Shown here in pieces: positions 25,207-39,436 of a stretch of 64,000 nucleotides of DNA (positions within the stretch are counted from its first letter, which is position 1; each line of letters begins with the position of its first letter). The translations under genes were made by a program, and so were the position numbers. Origin of the DNA: Streptomyces wuyuanensis (GTDB lineage Bacteria; Actinomycetota; Actinomycetes; Streptomycetales; Streptomycetaceae); NCBI RefSeq assembly GCF_900103455.1, contig NZ_FNHI01000031.1:1-64000 (forward strand), in the 5' to 3' direction. The notes beneath the pieces are model-generated. The model saw only the letters and a list, made by a program, of their open reading frames with translations. It had not been told where the DNA came from and did no database searches.

Positions 25207-27216
25207 TCACGTCGTGGGCCGAAGGGCGCGCGGGCCGGCTTGCGCACGGGGGCGGGGCCGGGCGGATTCCGGCTCCCCGCCCGGCCCCGCGCCGGGCATG
25301 CGCTCCGGTGTCGCTTCGATGACCATCACGGCAAGGTCGTCGTCGATCGGACTGGTGTCGAAGTCGTGCGCGGCCTGCCGTACCCGCTCCGCCACGGCCT
25401 TCGCGCCCATCCCCACGCATCCCCGCAGCACCTCGGCCAGCCCGTCCGCATCGTCCAACTGGCGGTTCCCGCGGCGGCGTTCGGTCACGCCGTCGGTCAC
25501 GCACAGCAGCGTCTCGCCCGGGGCGAGGCGGAAGGAGTTGGCACGGAACTCCGCGCTGTCGGAGATGCCCAGCAGCAACTGCGGGTCGGCGGCCGGCACC
25601 ACCTCCCCGTCGGCCGACAGCAGCAGCGGCAGGGGGTGTCCGGCGCTGGCGATCGTGCAGCGCGCGCCGCCGTGCACCGGGTCCGGTTCCAGCTCCCCGT
25701 AGAGGAGGCTCAGGAAGCGCGGGCCCGCCTGCTCGCCGCCGACCGCGACCGCCTCCGCGCCCTCCTCCGCCAGTGCGAGGTTCAGCCTGGCGAGGAGTGA
25801 TTCGACACCGTGCCCCTCGCGGGCGAGCAGCCGCACCAGATGGCGGGCGAGGCCGGTGACGGACATCGCCTCGACGTCGTGGCCCATGACATCGCCGAGC
25901 AGGAAGCACCAGCGGCGGTCCTCGACGTCCCCCATCGGGAACAGGTCGTAGAAGTCGCCGCCGACCGTCTGGCCCTCGCCTCTCGGCTCGTAGACGATCG
26001 CCGTGTCGAAGCCCGGGATCTCGGCGAGGGATTCGGGCAGTTGCCGGCGCTGGAGGGCCCGGCTGATGGTGGCCTGCTTGGTGTAGTGCCGGGCCGTGGC
26101 GAGGGCGTGGGCCACGCGCCGCGCCACGTCCTCCGCGAGCCGTACGAGCCCGTCGGTCAGCTGCGAGACCCCCTTGCGCCCGATCAGCACCGCACCGTGG
26201 CAACTGCCGCTCGCGACAAGGGGGAAGAGCAGCGCGGCGCCGCCCTCGCCCGCGGCGTCGGCGTTATGCGGCCAGGGCCAGGGAATGCCGGTGGTGGGGA
26301 GCCGGGCGGGGGGCGGGTCGTTCTCGAGGGCAAGGCGCAGTTCCCCGATGCACCGCTCGTCCGTGTGCCAGACGCGGGAGAGCCGCATGGCACCGGATTC
26401 GGTGGTCAGCCACACTCCGCACCAGTCGGCCAGCCTGGGCACCAGCAGCTGTCCGGCGATCGCGGCGACCATGTCCTCGTCCAGTTGCCCGGCGAGGAGT
26501 TCGCCGGCCTCGGCGAGGAACGTGGGCCCGCTGCGGTCGACCCACTCCGCGGTGCGGCCCCGGCGGGGGCGCGGCCGGGAGGGCGGGAGGATCCCGGGGG
26601 TCCGCGGCCCGCGCTGTCGCGCGTCCTCGGCGGTGTCGCCGGCGGCGGCCGTGTCGGTGGAGCCGCCGGGCCCCGGTGCGGCGGGAGCGGTCTCGAGCCG
26701 GAACCACACGGACTTCTCGCTGTGGCGGTAGATCACCCCCCACGATTCGGCGAGTGCGCGTACGAGCTGGAGGCCGCGACCGCGGCCCTCGCGCCATGCG
26801 TCCTTGCCTCCGCGTACCGCGCGGGAGGGATTGCGGTCCACGACCTCGACCACGACGCCCGAGGGCCCGGGCGCGTACGCCACGGAGGGGGCGAGGGGGC
26901 CGGGGCCGGAGTCGAGGTGGCAACCGACCTCGACGTCGGTGCCGGCGTACATGATCGCGTTGGTGACGAGTTCGCTGACGAGGAGCACGGCGTCGTCGGC
27001 GAGCTGGTCGGTGATCACCGCCTGCGGGGACTCGGAGGCCGGCCCGGAGGGCCGCGCCGAGCCGCATTCGGCCAGTGCGGTGCGCACGAATCTTCGCGCA
27101 GCGGAAGGCGCGAGCTCGTTCGCGGGGAGCCTCATCCGCGCAACGGACTCTCGTGGATGGAGGGTGGACGGACCCACGTGCTGCACCTGGATCACTTCGA
27201 CATTCCGAGCACCCAA
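25207..27216 (-). CDS. Anti-sigma-type ATPase / GAF / SpoIIE phosphatase hybrid
   Basis: 669 residues. A HATPase domain of the RsbW type (about 55-175) has VSELVTNAIMYAG and GRGLQLVRALAESWG. After a Pro/Arg-rich linker (about 180-225) comes a GAF domain (about 240-390) and then a PP2C/SpoIIE phosphatase (about 400-640) with VGGDFYDLF, LLGDVMGHDVEA, ASAGHPLPLLL and TDGVTERR. The protein can thus in principle bind a sigma factor through the kinase part and reverse its control through the phosphatase part. The start is uncertain: TTG at 27216 has only a weak AGG site, and in-frame GTG codons follow a few codons later. It is divergent from the hybrid histidine kinase across a short AT-rich promoter region. 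Confidence 0.85.
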   Translation of the reverse strand: MGARNVEVIQVQHVGPSTLHPRESVARMRLPANELAPSAARRFVRTALAECGSARPSGPASESPQAVITDQLADDAVLLVSELVTNAIMYAGTDVEVGCHLDSGPGPLAPSVAYAPGPSGVVVEVVDRNPSRAVRGGKDAWREGRGRGLQLVRALAESWGVIYRHSEKSVWFRLETAPAAPGPGGSTDTAAAGDTAEDARQRGPRTPGILPPSRPRPRRGRTAEWVDRSGPTFLAEAGELLAGQLDEDMVAAIAGQLLVPRLADWCGVWLTTESGAMRLSRVWHTDERCIGELRLALENDPPPARLPTTGIPWPWPHNADAAGEGGAALLFPLVASGSCHGAVLIGRKGVSQLTDGLVRLAEDVARRVAHALATARHYTKQATISRALQRRQLPESLAEIPGFDTAIVYEPRGEGQTVGGDFYDLFPMGDVEDRRWCFLLGDVMGHDVEAMSVTGLARHLVRLLAREGHGVESLLARLNLALAEEGAEAVAVGGEQAGPRFLSLLYGELEPDPVHGGARCTIASAGHPLPLLLSADGEVVPAADPQLLLGISDSAEFRANSFRLAPGETLLCVTDGVTERRRGNRQLDDADGLAEVLRGCVGMGAKAVAERVRQAAHDFDTSPIDDDLAVMVIEATPERMPGAGPGGEPESARPRPRAQAGPRALRPTT

Positions 27217-27276
27217 TGTAACCTAATAACGCGGTCAAGATGACCATATGTACTGATTTCTGAGAATGGTGTGCCC

Positions 27277-31649
<4,373 letters not shown>

Positions 31650-31653
<4 letters not shown>

Positions 31654-32276
31654 CCCCCGTCGTCCCGGACAAGTGCAGCATCCTCCTCGTCGACGACATG
31701 GAGGAGAACCTCGTTGCGCTGGAAGCCGTGCTCGGCCCCCTCCACCAGCAAATCGTCCGCGCATCGTCCGGGGAGGAGGCACTGAAGGCGATGCTGCGCC
31801 AGGACTTCGCCGTCGTACTGCTGGACGTCCTGATGCCCGGCATGGACGGCTTCGAGACCGCGGCCAACATCAAGCGCCTCGACCAGACCAAGGACGTGCC
31901 CATCATCCTGCTGACCGGCACCGACGCCGACACGGACTACGCCTACCGGGGCTACGCGATCGGCGCGGCCGACTTCCTCACCAAGCCGTTCGACCCCTGG
32001 GTGCTGCGGACGAAGGTGAGCGTCTTTCTCGACCTGGACCGTAAGAACCGCCAACTCGCCGTCCAGGCGGAGCAGTTGCGGAGGCTTCTGGCGTCCGACC
32101 GGAAACCGGTGGAGGCGGCGGAACCGGAGGAGCGGCTGGTGGAGATCGCCGAGGAGCTCGCCGCGATCGAACTGCAACTGCGCGGCACGGAGGGCCCCGG
32201 CGCGGCGGCGCTCGCCGACCGCACGGCGAAGGTGCGGCGCACGGTGAACGGCCTGCGGGTGCGGCACGCGGCGTAG
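31650..32276 (+). CDS. Response regulator with C-terminal coiled region
   Basis: 208 residues. A receiver domain spans residues 8-130, with acidic residues DDMEEN at the start, the phospho-acceptor Asp59 in LLDVLMPGMDG, Thr in LLTGT and Lys in LTKPFDP. The rest (about 135-208) is a Glu/Leu-rich helix without a DNA-binding domain, so the output is probably protein contact. The ATG overlaps the TGA of the kinase (ATGA), so the pair is translated together. A stand-alone receiver after a hybrid kinase suggests a phosphorelay or a branch that competes for phosphate. Confidence 0.93.
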
Positions 32277-32375
32277 GTGTATCGCCCCGGAGGTGTCTGC
32301 CGGGAGAGTGTGACGGCGGTGCGGGGCGAGCCTGGGCGACGGACGGCCGTCGGGGCCCGGCGCCGTCGAAGGCCG

Positions 32376-32412
32376 CGTCGCTCCCCGGGGCGGGCTGCCC
32401 CGGGGAGCGACG
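32376..32412. terminator. Strong hairpin terminator
   Basis: A perfect 16-bp stem (32376-32391 with 32397-32412) and a 5-base loop between convergent genes. Confidence 0.8.
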
Positions 32413-32469
32413 GTTCCCCCTGTCCACCGGCCGGGTTGTGTGCCCCGCGCACGTGCGCGGGGCGCCGGT

Positions 32470-33318
32470 TCACTTCTGGTTCAGGGGCAGGGCGATGTCG
32501 GTGACCTGCCGCCCGGCCGGGAAGGTGCCGATGCGCTTCGCCGCACCGTTCTGCAGGTTGATGCGGTAGAAGCGGTAGCTGTTGGCGACCCGGAGCGCGG
32601 CGTAGCCCGTGTTGACGCCCTCCTTGGGTGCGTAGTAGATGTCGAAGCCCGCGTTGGGACCCGCGTCCACGCCGATGTTTCCGGTGGGAACGAGGGTGCC
32701 GGCGTTGGCAGGCGACTGCAGCGACACGAGGTCGTTCACCGTGTCGATGTTGTAAAGGGTGGTGGCGGTCGCGACGTTGAGGTCGTTGTTGGTGTAGGCC
32801 GTGCCCGTCACACCGAGCGCGGGGTTGGGCGAGGGGACGTTGGTGAGCACGGTGTCGACGACCGTCCCGCCGACGGCTGCCGTCACGTCATGGCGCAGGT
32901 TCTGACCGGTGTCGCTGATGATCCGCAGCCGGTCGACGGCGGGATTGAAGTCCACGCCGAAGTTGGCCCCGGAGAGCGGGACGCTGAGCTGGGAGACCTT
33001 GGTGGCCACGGCCGTGCGCGTCCTGACGGTGTAGACGCCGCCGGCGTTGCCGACCGCGTACAGGAGGTTGTCCTGGACGCGGAAGTCGAAGCCGACCAGG
33101 GTGGTGTCGCCCTGCAGACCGGTGACGGCGCGCGACGAGGAGATGGAGTCGGGCCGGTCGGACCGGAACTCCACCAGCCGCTGATCGGTGGTCAGCCCGA
33201 TCACCCGCAGGCCCTTGCCGCCACCGGACCCACCCGATGGGCTGGTCGCGGCGAGGGCCGAGGACGTGGTGGACAGGACCGCAGCGGCCAGCGCTGCACC
33301 CAGGACTGCTCTACGCAT
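32470..33318 (-). CDS. Secreted DUF4394 protein
   Basis: 282 residues. A signal peptide covers residues 1-24 (RRAVLGAALAAAVLSTTSSALAA). The rest matches the DUF4394 type: repeats of about 45 residues with GL(T/Q), TLVGFDFR, GVDFNPAVDRLRIISDTGQN and GFDIYYAP, consistent with a beta-propeller. The function of the family is unknown; it is usually secreted and often forms part of larger surface proteins. The ATG at 33318 has GGAGAA upstream. No membrane anchor or sortase signal is present. Confidence 0.85.
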   Translation of the reverse strand: MRRAVLGAALAAAVLSTTSSALAATSPSGGSGGGKGLRVIGLTTDQRLVEFRSDRPDSISSSRAVTGLQGDTTLVGFDFRVQDNLLYAVGNAGGVYTVRTRTAVATKVSQLSVPLSGANFGVDFNPAVDRLRIISDTGQNLRHDVTAAVGGTVVDTVLTNVPSPNPALGVTGTAYTNNDLNVATATTLYNIDTVNDLVSLQSPANAGTLVPTGNIGVDAGPNAGFDIYYAPKEGVNTGYAALRVANSYRFYRINLQNGAAKRIGTFPAGRQVTDIALPLNQK

Positions 33319-33698
33319 GGTGTTCTCCACAGGCGTCTGCGCCCGCACTTTCGGGCGACACACCTGCGAGCCAAGCATCAACGGTGGCACGGGGCTCGGC
33401 GGAACCGCCCCTGGGCGGGCGCGCGGGTGGCGCCCGCCCGAGGACCCGGCATCGGACCGTGCGCCGGTGTCCGGGCCCAGTCACGGCCGGACGCCGGGCC
33501 GGCGTGTACGGCACTCGGGTGAAGCGCGGGCCGGCGACCGCGTGTAGGCCGTGCAGGTGCCGAGCGCACCGGCGCAACCGTGTTCGCGGGTGCAGGTGAT
33601 CATGGCGTGTCCGGGCCGGCGGGAGCCCGCGGCCGTGCCACGGTGACGGCATCGGCGACGCGAGGCTCGCTCGCCCTGCGCCCATCGGAGGATTCATC
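33319..33698. other. Divergent promoter region with hairpin
   Basis: 380 bases between two divergent secreted-protein genes. It holds a 10-bp perfect stem (33413-33422 with 33430-33439, 7-base loop). Nothing else stands out. Confidence 0.5.
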
Positions 33699-34340
33699 GT
33701 GAAGACCCTGGTCCCGGCTGTGTCTGCCGCCCTGTCGGCCGCCCTCGTGTGGGGATCCGCCGCCCCCGTGCATGCGGCTGACGCCCCGTCGCCCTCGGCA
33801 GCGGAGGCGGAGGCTCCGCGGCAGGCGTACTACCCGAACGTCGACTGGATCGTGTGCGAGATCAACCGGGAACGCGCCGCCCGGGGCCTGCCCGGTCTGC
33901 GCGTCTCCGACCGGGCGAGTGAGGTCGGACGCTCGCACGCCAAGGACATGGCGGCCATGGGGCGGCTCACCTCCGTGGGCAGCGACGGCCGCGACCTGCG
34001 GTCCCGGATGTCCGACGCGGGGCTGTACTCCGGCCTCATCTCCGAGTCCATGGCGTACGGCTACACCCACGACGGGTACTTCGCGGACAGGGCAACGGAC
34101 CCGGACCCCGGGAACGGGGTCTACAAGGTCCTGATGAACCGCGGCATCGTGGCCATCGGAATCGGATACGACCGCCGCTACTGGGACGTGAACCTTCTCG
34201 GTGCCCACCGCAAGCTGGTGACCAGGGCGCCCGCCGGATGCGGCGTCAAGGCCACGGCCGCGAGGACGCTGCCGGCGCAGGAGGCCCCCGCTTCACCGGC
34301 GTCGTGGAGCGGTCCGGTAGTGGCGCGAGGCAGTCGGTAA
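33699..34340 (+). CDS. Secreted CAP (SCP/PR1) domain protein
   Basis: 213 residues with a signal peptide (about 1-26, ending PVHAA). The CAP domain runs from about 48 to 175: ICEINRERAARGLPGL, HAKDMAAMGRL, SESMAYGY and LGAHRKL. The usual second His (in the F-x-H-x-S-DG context) is replaced here by SVGSDG, while the Glu of SESM is kept, so the classical metal-site set is not complete. The family is widespread and its bacterial role unknown. The start is GTG at 33699 with GGAGG nine bases upstream. Confidence 0.85.
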   Translation: MKTLVPAVSAALSAALVWGSAAPVHAADAPSPSAAEAEAPRQAYYPNVDWIVCEINRERAARGLPGLRVSDRASEVGRSHAKDMAAMGRLTSVGSDGRDLRSRMSDAGLYSGLISESMAYGYTHDGYFADRATDPDPGNGVYKVLMNRGIVAIGIGYDRRYWDVNLLGAHRKLVTRAPAGCGVKATAARTLPAQEAPASPASWSGPVVARGSR

Positions 34341-34355
34341 GGCCGCGGCGAAAGG

Positions 34356-34389
34356 GGGACGCCCCCGCCCGCCTCGTACCGGGCGTCCC
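34356..34389. terminator. Hairpin between convergent genes
   Basis: A 9-bp stem, GGGACGCCC with GGGCGTCCC, and a 16-base loop. Confidence 0.5.
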
Positions 34390-34402
34390 GGTCCCGGCGT
34401 GG

Positions 34403-34687
34403 TCATCCGGGCTTCTCCCGTCCCGCGCCCTGGGCGGCCGTGTGCAGGGCCCGGAGCGCGAGCATCAGCAAACCGATGTCGTCGAGGTACACCGGGTCCG
34501 GCAGCAGGTCGACGGGCGACACGGTGTAGAGCACGGCCGCCCAGAACAGGGCCTTGTCCCTGACCGGCACTCCGGCGTCCAGGAGCGCTCTGCGGGCCTT
34601 GACCACACGCAGCAGCATCCAGGCGGCGCCGAAGGCCGTGGCGAGGGTGATCGCGCCGAGGATCCACCAGAATGCGCTGCCGTCCAT
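34403..34687 (-). CDS. YkvA-like (DUF1232) membrane protein
   Basis: 94 residues. The first third is a membrane helix (FWWILGAITLATAFGAAWMLL). The DUF1232 core follows, with VLYTVSPVDLLPDPVYLDDIGLLMLAL, which is very characteristic (SPxDLxPD). The function of the family is not known. The ATG at 34687 has AAGGAA upstream. The gene lies after the terminator of the subtilase gene and is therefore probably transcribed on its own. Confidence 0.88.
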   Translation of the reverse strand: MDGSAFWWILGAITLATAFGAAWMLLRVVKARRALLDAGVPVRDKALFWAAVLYTVSPVDLLPDPVYLDDIGLLMLALRALHTAAQGAGREKPG

Positions 34688-34812
34688 GACGTTCCTTCTA
34701 CCCCGGCCGGGTCCGGTGAGTCGACCCGACCGCACCGCCCCCGGAGGACGTCACCCCGGCAACGGGAGCGAGCGGGTGCCGACGCGGCCCGGGGCGGTGG
34801 CACGTGCGACGA

Positions 34813-34849
34813 ACGGCCGGTGCCGGGGGTGTGCCCCGGCACCGGCCGT
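34813..34849 (-). terminator. Terminator of the subtilase gene
   Basis: A 16-bp perfect stem (34813-34828 with 34834-34849) and a 5-base loop, about 48 bases past the stop of the minus-strand protease gene. Confidence 0.75.
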
Positions 34850-34896
34850 GGAGGTGCGGCGGGCGCCTCCGCGGGGACTCCCGTGGAGGCGCTCGC

Positions 34897-37800
34897 TCAC
34901 CCGCCCAGCAGGTAGGCCCGTTCCACGGTCTGCCGGACCGTGTTGCCCGCCTTGTCGGAGGCCGTGACCCGCAGGGTCACATACGCGCCCTGCCCCCGGT
35001 CGCCCGGCCGCTCGACGGTGGCGGTGAACCGGTTGTGGCCGCGGTCCTTGACGCCGACGCGTCCCTTCCAGGTCCTGCCGTCGTCGAAGGACGCCTCGAC
35101 CTTGATCTCGACCCCGGCGGGGGCGGCGAGCCCGTCCTGGTTCCTGACGGTCAGGTCGAGGGTGTGCCGCTTCCCGCCGCCGACCGTGTTCGCCAGGCCG
35201 GCCGGGACCCCGTAGTCGATCTGGAGGAGAGGCAGCAGCGTGTCCTCGGCCGTGGTGCCCGAGCGGAACGTCCAGGACGTGGAGGTCCTCGTACCGGTCT
35301 GCCAGTACTCGGTCTCGCGCTCGGTCGTCAGGTCGAGGCGGTAGCCGGCCTTGCCCGCGGGGACCGGGAAGTTGCCCCAGGCGCCGTCGGACCGTCCCAC
35401 CTCCTTGCCGTCGCGGAGGAGGACCGCCGACACGGTGTCACCCGCGGGGTAGGTGGGATCGTCCAACGTCCCCGGCGCTCCGGCGCCGCCGATGCCTCCC
35501 GGCGCGGCGGGAACCTGCTTGCGGGCCCAGTGGCCGGCCGTCGCGTCGGTGTACTCCGGGATCGCCAGACTGAGCACGTCGCCGTTGCGGACCGAGGGAC
35601 GGCCCCAGCCGCGCGGGATGGACGGCCGGAGCACCGCCTTGTACCACTCCTCCTTGGCCTTCTCGCCCGCCCCGAAGGCACGGGGGGCGTCACGAAGGCC
35701 CGACGTCATCGCCAGGTCCGGGTTCGAGGCGGTGATGAAGTCGACGTAGTGCATCCACTGCGTGTCGCCGGAGGTGACGTACTCGGTGCGGGTCAGCCCC
35801 GTCGGCACCCAGCGAGAGGTCTCCCAGCTGTACTTCGCGTAGGGGCGCCAGCTGAAGCGCTGCTCGGCTGTCCACTCCAGGGTGCCGTTGTCCGTGTAGG
35901 ACGCCTTCACCTGCGCCGTGTTGCGGTCGGAGACGGTGTACGTCACGTCCTGCGGGATCCGGTCCTGCCAGATCGCCCTGATGTCGTACAGGTAGGGGCT
36001 CTCGACCGTGCCGGAGATGTCGACGACCGTCCGGTGCTTCTTCATGTACTGCAGCAGTGCCGCGCCGTCGGTCGCGTCCATCCGCATGACGGGGACTGCG
36101 GAGCGCGTGTCCGTCGGCTTCCAGCGGGTCCAGGCCAGCATCCCCTCGGGAAGGACGATCACCATGCCCTTGGCGCCCGCCTTCGCAGCCGCCTGCGCGA
36201 GGTCGTCGCCGTCCTGCGCGGTGTCGTCGCGGATCACGGCGAGCTTGCCCCGCACTGTGCCGGCCCGCAGGTCCGGCTTCTCCCTGGTCCCCGCGTCCAC
36301 GGCGACGAGCCGCTCCCCCCGGGGGTCGAACGGTGCGGACCGGGGGACGTAGTGAGGCTCCAGGTCGAGGTCCGTGCCGCGGACCTCGGTCCTGAGCTGG
36401 GGAGCGGTCATCTCCCAGCGGGAGTTGAACTCGAACTCGCCCTCGGTCACCTTGGAGGTGGGGTTCACGTACAGGTCGACCGCCCCGCCGCCGTCCTCGT
36501 AGTAGGTGGTCAGGGCCTGCACCGCGCCGTCGATCTTCCGGTACATCTGGTACGTCACGTTGTTGCGCCGCTCGGCGGGCTCGGGAGTGCGCACGCGCAC
36601 CTGCTTGGCCCGGCGGGCGTCCAGGGTCACGGTCGTGTCCCCGGCGACCTTCACCTCGGGCTCCACCACCTGCACCAGCCGCGGGCCGCCGCCGCTCTCG
36701 TCCAGCCGCGCTCCGCCGACCTGGTAGGTGCCCTCCTCGACCTCGGCGACCAGGGGGTCCCAGCTGGTGAACCGGACGTCCGTGTCACCTCCGAATACGT
36801 TCAGGATGTTCCACCCCCAGGGCTCCCCGTCCGGGCCGTGGGACTTGATGGTGACCTTGTGCATCGGTGCACGCACCACCAGGCTGAGGGTCGTGTGGAC
36901 CGAAGCACCGCCGGAGGACGTGGCGGTGGCGTAGCCGTAGTAGGAGCCGCGGCCCGCCTTCGAGGGAGCGACGCCGACCGGCACCTCCGCGGTCGCACCC
37001 GCGGCGACCCTGACCGTGTCCGCGCCCAGGGACAGCGCCTCTGCGGGGAGCGCCCTGCCGCCGTTGGTGGCCAGCGCGGCGCGCAGGCTCAGCGTGACCT
37101 CGTCGTCGGAGTGGTTCGTGTAGCGGATGACGCCGGCCCGCTCCACCGGGGAGCCGTCCCTGCCGAAGGGGCCCAGGGCGACCGTGCCGGTGGCGGTGAC
37201 GGGGGCGGTGAAGGCCGCCTTGACGTCGACGCGGCCGCCGCCCTGATGGGTCGGCACCTGGCCGGACACCGTACGGGATGTGCTGATCAGCGCGTCCTTG
37301 AGCTGCTCGGCGCTCCAGTCGGCGTGCTGCCCGGCGAGCAGTGCCGCCGCACCGGCCACATGAGGCGTGGCCATCGAAGTGCCGTTCGCCGCGACGTAGT
37401 AGTCGTCGATCGGAGCACCCATGGTCGTGCCGGCGGCGCGCGCCGCGACGATCCCGACGCCCGGAGCCGTGATGTCCGGCTTGACGGCCTTGTCGCCGAA
37501 GCGCGGGCCGCGGCTGGAGAAGGAAGCCAGGGAGTCGTCGCGGTCGACGGCGCCGACGGTGAGCGCGGTGTCCGCCGCACCGGGCGAGCCGACCGTCATG
37601 TCGCCCAGCGAGCCGCTGTTGCCGGCGGCGACGACGAAGAGGGCGCCGCTGCTGCGGGTGAGCTCGTCGACGGCGAGACTCATGGGGTCGGTGCCGTCGG
37701 TCTCCATGTCGGCGCCCAGGCTCATGTTGACGACCCTGGCGCCCTGGGCCGCGGCCCACTCCATGCCGGCGATGACCTGGGACTGGCTGCCGTAGCCGCT

Positions 37801-38721
37801 GTCCCCGAGCACCTTGCCGATCAGCAGGTCGGCGTCGGGCGCGACGCCCTTGCGGAGGCCGTTCGACGCGGCGCCGCTGCCGGCGGCGGTGGCGGCGACG
37901 TGCGTGCCGTGGCCGAAGCGGTCCTCGGTCGAGCCGCTGTCGGAGAAGTCCTTCGCCTCGGTCACGCGCCCCGCGAGGTCGGGATGCTTCTGGTCCGCAC
38001 CGGTGTCGAGGACCGCGACCTTGACGCCCTTGCCCCGGTGGCCGGCCGCCCAGGCGGCCGGCGCGTTGATCTGCGCGGTGCTGCGGTCCAGCGTGGGACG
38101 CACCTTGTGGTCCAGCCAGACCTTCGGAGTCTCCGCCGCCGTCTTCGCCGCGGACGTGCCGGCCGGAGGTACGAGCCGCTTCCAGAAGGCGACCAGGTCC
38201 TCGTCGGCGACACGCAGCGCCCGGGCGTCGATGCTCGGCAGCGTCCGCGGACCTGCGGGCGCCTCGTGGAACTCCGCGAGCGCGTCAGCCCGCTTGGCCG
38301 CCGCGCGCGCCGAGCCGTCAGGCGCGGACACGATCAGGGGCAGGGCGTCGGCGTGCGCCTCGTCGTACCCCTGGGCGACGAGTCCCGCGACGTCGAAGAG
38401 CCCCGCGTCCAGCCGCCCCGTGCGGACCAACTCCGCAGCGTCGGAGGGCATGACGGTGAGGCCGCCCCCTTCCTCCGTGATCTGGAAGAAGACCTTCCCA
38501 CGGCCCGGTGCACGCTGCACCGAGGCCGTCTTCCTGCCGTTCGGCGCGTCACTGACGGTGACCCGGTCGCCGGTGATCAATCGCACCGTGCTCGTGCGGT
38601 CGTTCGACGCGGGCGTGTGCGCCTCGGTCCCCTGCGGGGACCGCGCGGCAACGGGCGTCATCACGCCCGCCACCACCATCGCCGACATCGAAATCACCGC
38701 CCCAAGGCGGATCCGTCTCAT
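34897..38721 (-). CDS. Large secreted S8 (subtilisin-like) serine protease
   Basis: 1274 residues. A signal peptide is at about 1-27 (GAVISMSAMVVAGVMTPVAA). The propeptide follows, then the S8 domain with catalytic Asp239 (AVLDTGAD), His271 (GHGTHVA) and Ser449 (GTSMATPH). After the catalytic domain come a beta-sandwich region (about 525-620), a region with a PA-like insert (about 760-830, KLAVIRDD and GMVIVLPEG) and C-terminal beta domains ending AYLLGG. It is probably exported and active outside. The ATG at 38721 starts the signal peptide directly. The end of the gene has its own terminator. Confidence 0.93.
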   Translation of the reverse strand: MRRIRLGAVISMSAMVVAGVMTPVAARSPQGTEAHTPASNDRTSTVRLITGDRVTVSDAPNGRKTASVQRAPGRGKVFFQITEEGGGLTVMPSDAAELVRTGRLDAGLFDVAGLVAQGYDEAHADALPLIVSAPDGSARAAAKRADALAEFHEAPAGPRTLPSIDARALRVADEDLVAFWKRLVPPAGTSAAKTAAETPKVWLDHKVRPTLDRSTAQINAPAAWAAGHRGKGVKVAVLDTGADQKHPDLAGRVTEAKDFSDSGSTEDRFGHGTHVAATAAGSGAASNGLRKGVAPDADLLIGKVLGDSGYGSQSQVIAGMEWAAAQGARVVNMSLGADMETDGTDPMSLAVDELTRSSGALFVVAAGNSGSLGDMTVGSPGAADTALTVGAVDRDDSLASFSSRGPRFGDKAVKPDITAPGVGIVAARAAGTTMGAPIDDYYVAANGTSMATPHVAGAAALLAGQHADWSAEQLKDALISTSRTVSGQVPTHQGGGRVDVKAAFTAPVTATGTVALGPFGRDGSPVERAGVIRYTNHSDDEVTLSLRAALATNGGRALPAEALSLGADTVRVAAGATAEVPVGVAPSKAGRGSYYGYATATSSGGASVHTTLSLVVRAPMHKVTIKSHGPDGEPWGWNILNVFGGDTDVRFTSWDPLVAEVEEGTYQVGGARLDESGGGPRLVQVVEPEVKVAGDTTVTLDARRAKQVRVRTPEPAERRNNVTYQMYRKIDGAVQALTTYYEDGGGAVDLYVNPTSKVTEGEFEFNSRWEMTAPQLRTEVRGTDLDLEPHYVPRSAPFDPRGERLVAVDAGTREKPDLRAGTVRGKLAVIRDDTAQDGDDLAQAAAKAGAKGMVIVLPEGMLAWTRWKPTDTRSAVPVMRMDATDGAALLQYMKKHRTVVDISGTVESPYLYDIRAIWQDRIPQDVTYTVSDRNTAQVKASYTDNGTLEWTAEQRFSWRPYAKYSWETSRWVPTGLTRTEYVTSGDTQWMHYVDFITASNPDLAMTSGLRDAPRAFGAGEKAKEEWYKAVLRPSIPRGWGRPSVRNGDVLSLAIPEYTDATAGHWARKQVPAAPGGIGGAGAPGTLDDPTYPAGDTVSAVLLRDGKEVGRSDGAWGNFPVPAGKAGYRLDLTTERETEYWQTGTRTSTSWTFRSGTTAEDTLLPLLQIDYGVPAGLANTVGGGKRHTLDLTVRNQDGLAAPAGVEIKVEASFDDGRTWKGRVGVKDRGHNRFTATVERPGDRGQGAYVTLRVTASDKAGNTVRQTVERAYLLGG

Positions 38722-38907
38722 TGGTGATTCAGCCTTTCTGTCAATTCCCGATGATCGTCAGGGCACGGCGTCAGTGAGCGGCCGTCAGGGCGGCACGGAA
38801 CCGGGGGACACAACGTGGGACATGCGAGACGGACGGCGCCCGGCCCCGGCGTGAACCGCGACCGGCCGCCGGCCCTCGAACCCGCCTGTCCGTCCGTCGG
38901 AGCACAA

Positions 38908-38943
38908 CTCGAGCCGGTGTGACCCGGCCTCGAGCCGGTGTGA
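38908..38943. repeat. Two 15-base direct repeats, 21 bases apart
   Basis: CTCGAGCCGGTGTGA occurs at 38908-38922 and 38929-38943. The 21-base spacing is two helical turns. They lie 187 bases before the protease start, so they may be a regulator site. Confidence 0.5.
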
Positions 38944-39146
38944 GGGGAGAGGTGGTGGCGCCGCCGGAGGCAGCGGACGAGCCGGCCCCGGGCAGAGCGC
39001 CGCCATGAGCAATTACCCCCCGTCCACCTGCGGTTCACGACCCGAGCGAAATCATCAGGCGCACCAACCGGCGTGTCATCCCCTCCCCGGTGGCACAAAC
39101 GCGTCATGTCAGAACTGCGACACGCACCGCCGTCCGGTCGTTGCGC

Positions 39147-39296
39147 CCGGGTCGCCGCGGGGGCTTCGCCGGCACGTGTCTCGCCGCTTACAGCCGCGCC
39201 CGCCTGAACCCGGATCTGGAGTGGGCGGACGTCCTCGCGCTCGCCGTACTGGCCGGCATCGGCTTCACCGTCGCCCTCCTGATCCGAGGGGACCTG
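39147..39296 (+). pseudogene. nhaA: Fragment of an NhaA Na+/H+ antiporter
   Basis: About 50 codons read as the C-terminal part of NhaA: LAAYSRARLNPDLEWADVL followed by LAGIGFTVALLI, a signature of the last helices of this antiporter. The rest of the protein (about 400 residues) is missing, and no proper start precedes the fragment. It is a decayed remnant in the 700-base gap between the subtilase gene and the MepB-type gene. Confidence 0.75.
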
Positions 39297-39436
39297 AAGT
39301 GCCGCTTCCCGCCACTGCGGTCGACCGGTCCTGCTCCGCCGGGCTGACCGCACAGGGGAACCCCTCGGGGCGCCTGCTCAAAGGCACCGGGCTCGAACGA
39401 CGACAAGGCCACCACGCCCGATGATATGTTCGATTA

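Noticed and set aside
34804..38727. A 1300-codon open frame antisense to the subtilase gene
   Set aside because: It mirrors the codon pattern of the real gene in very GC-rich DNA and has no family motifs.
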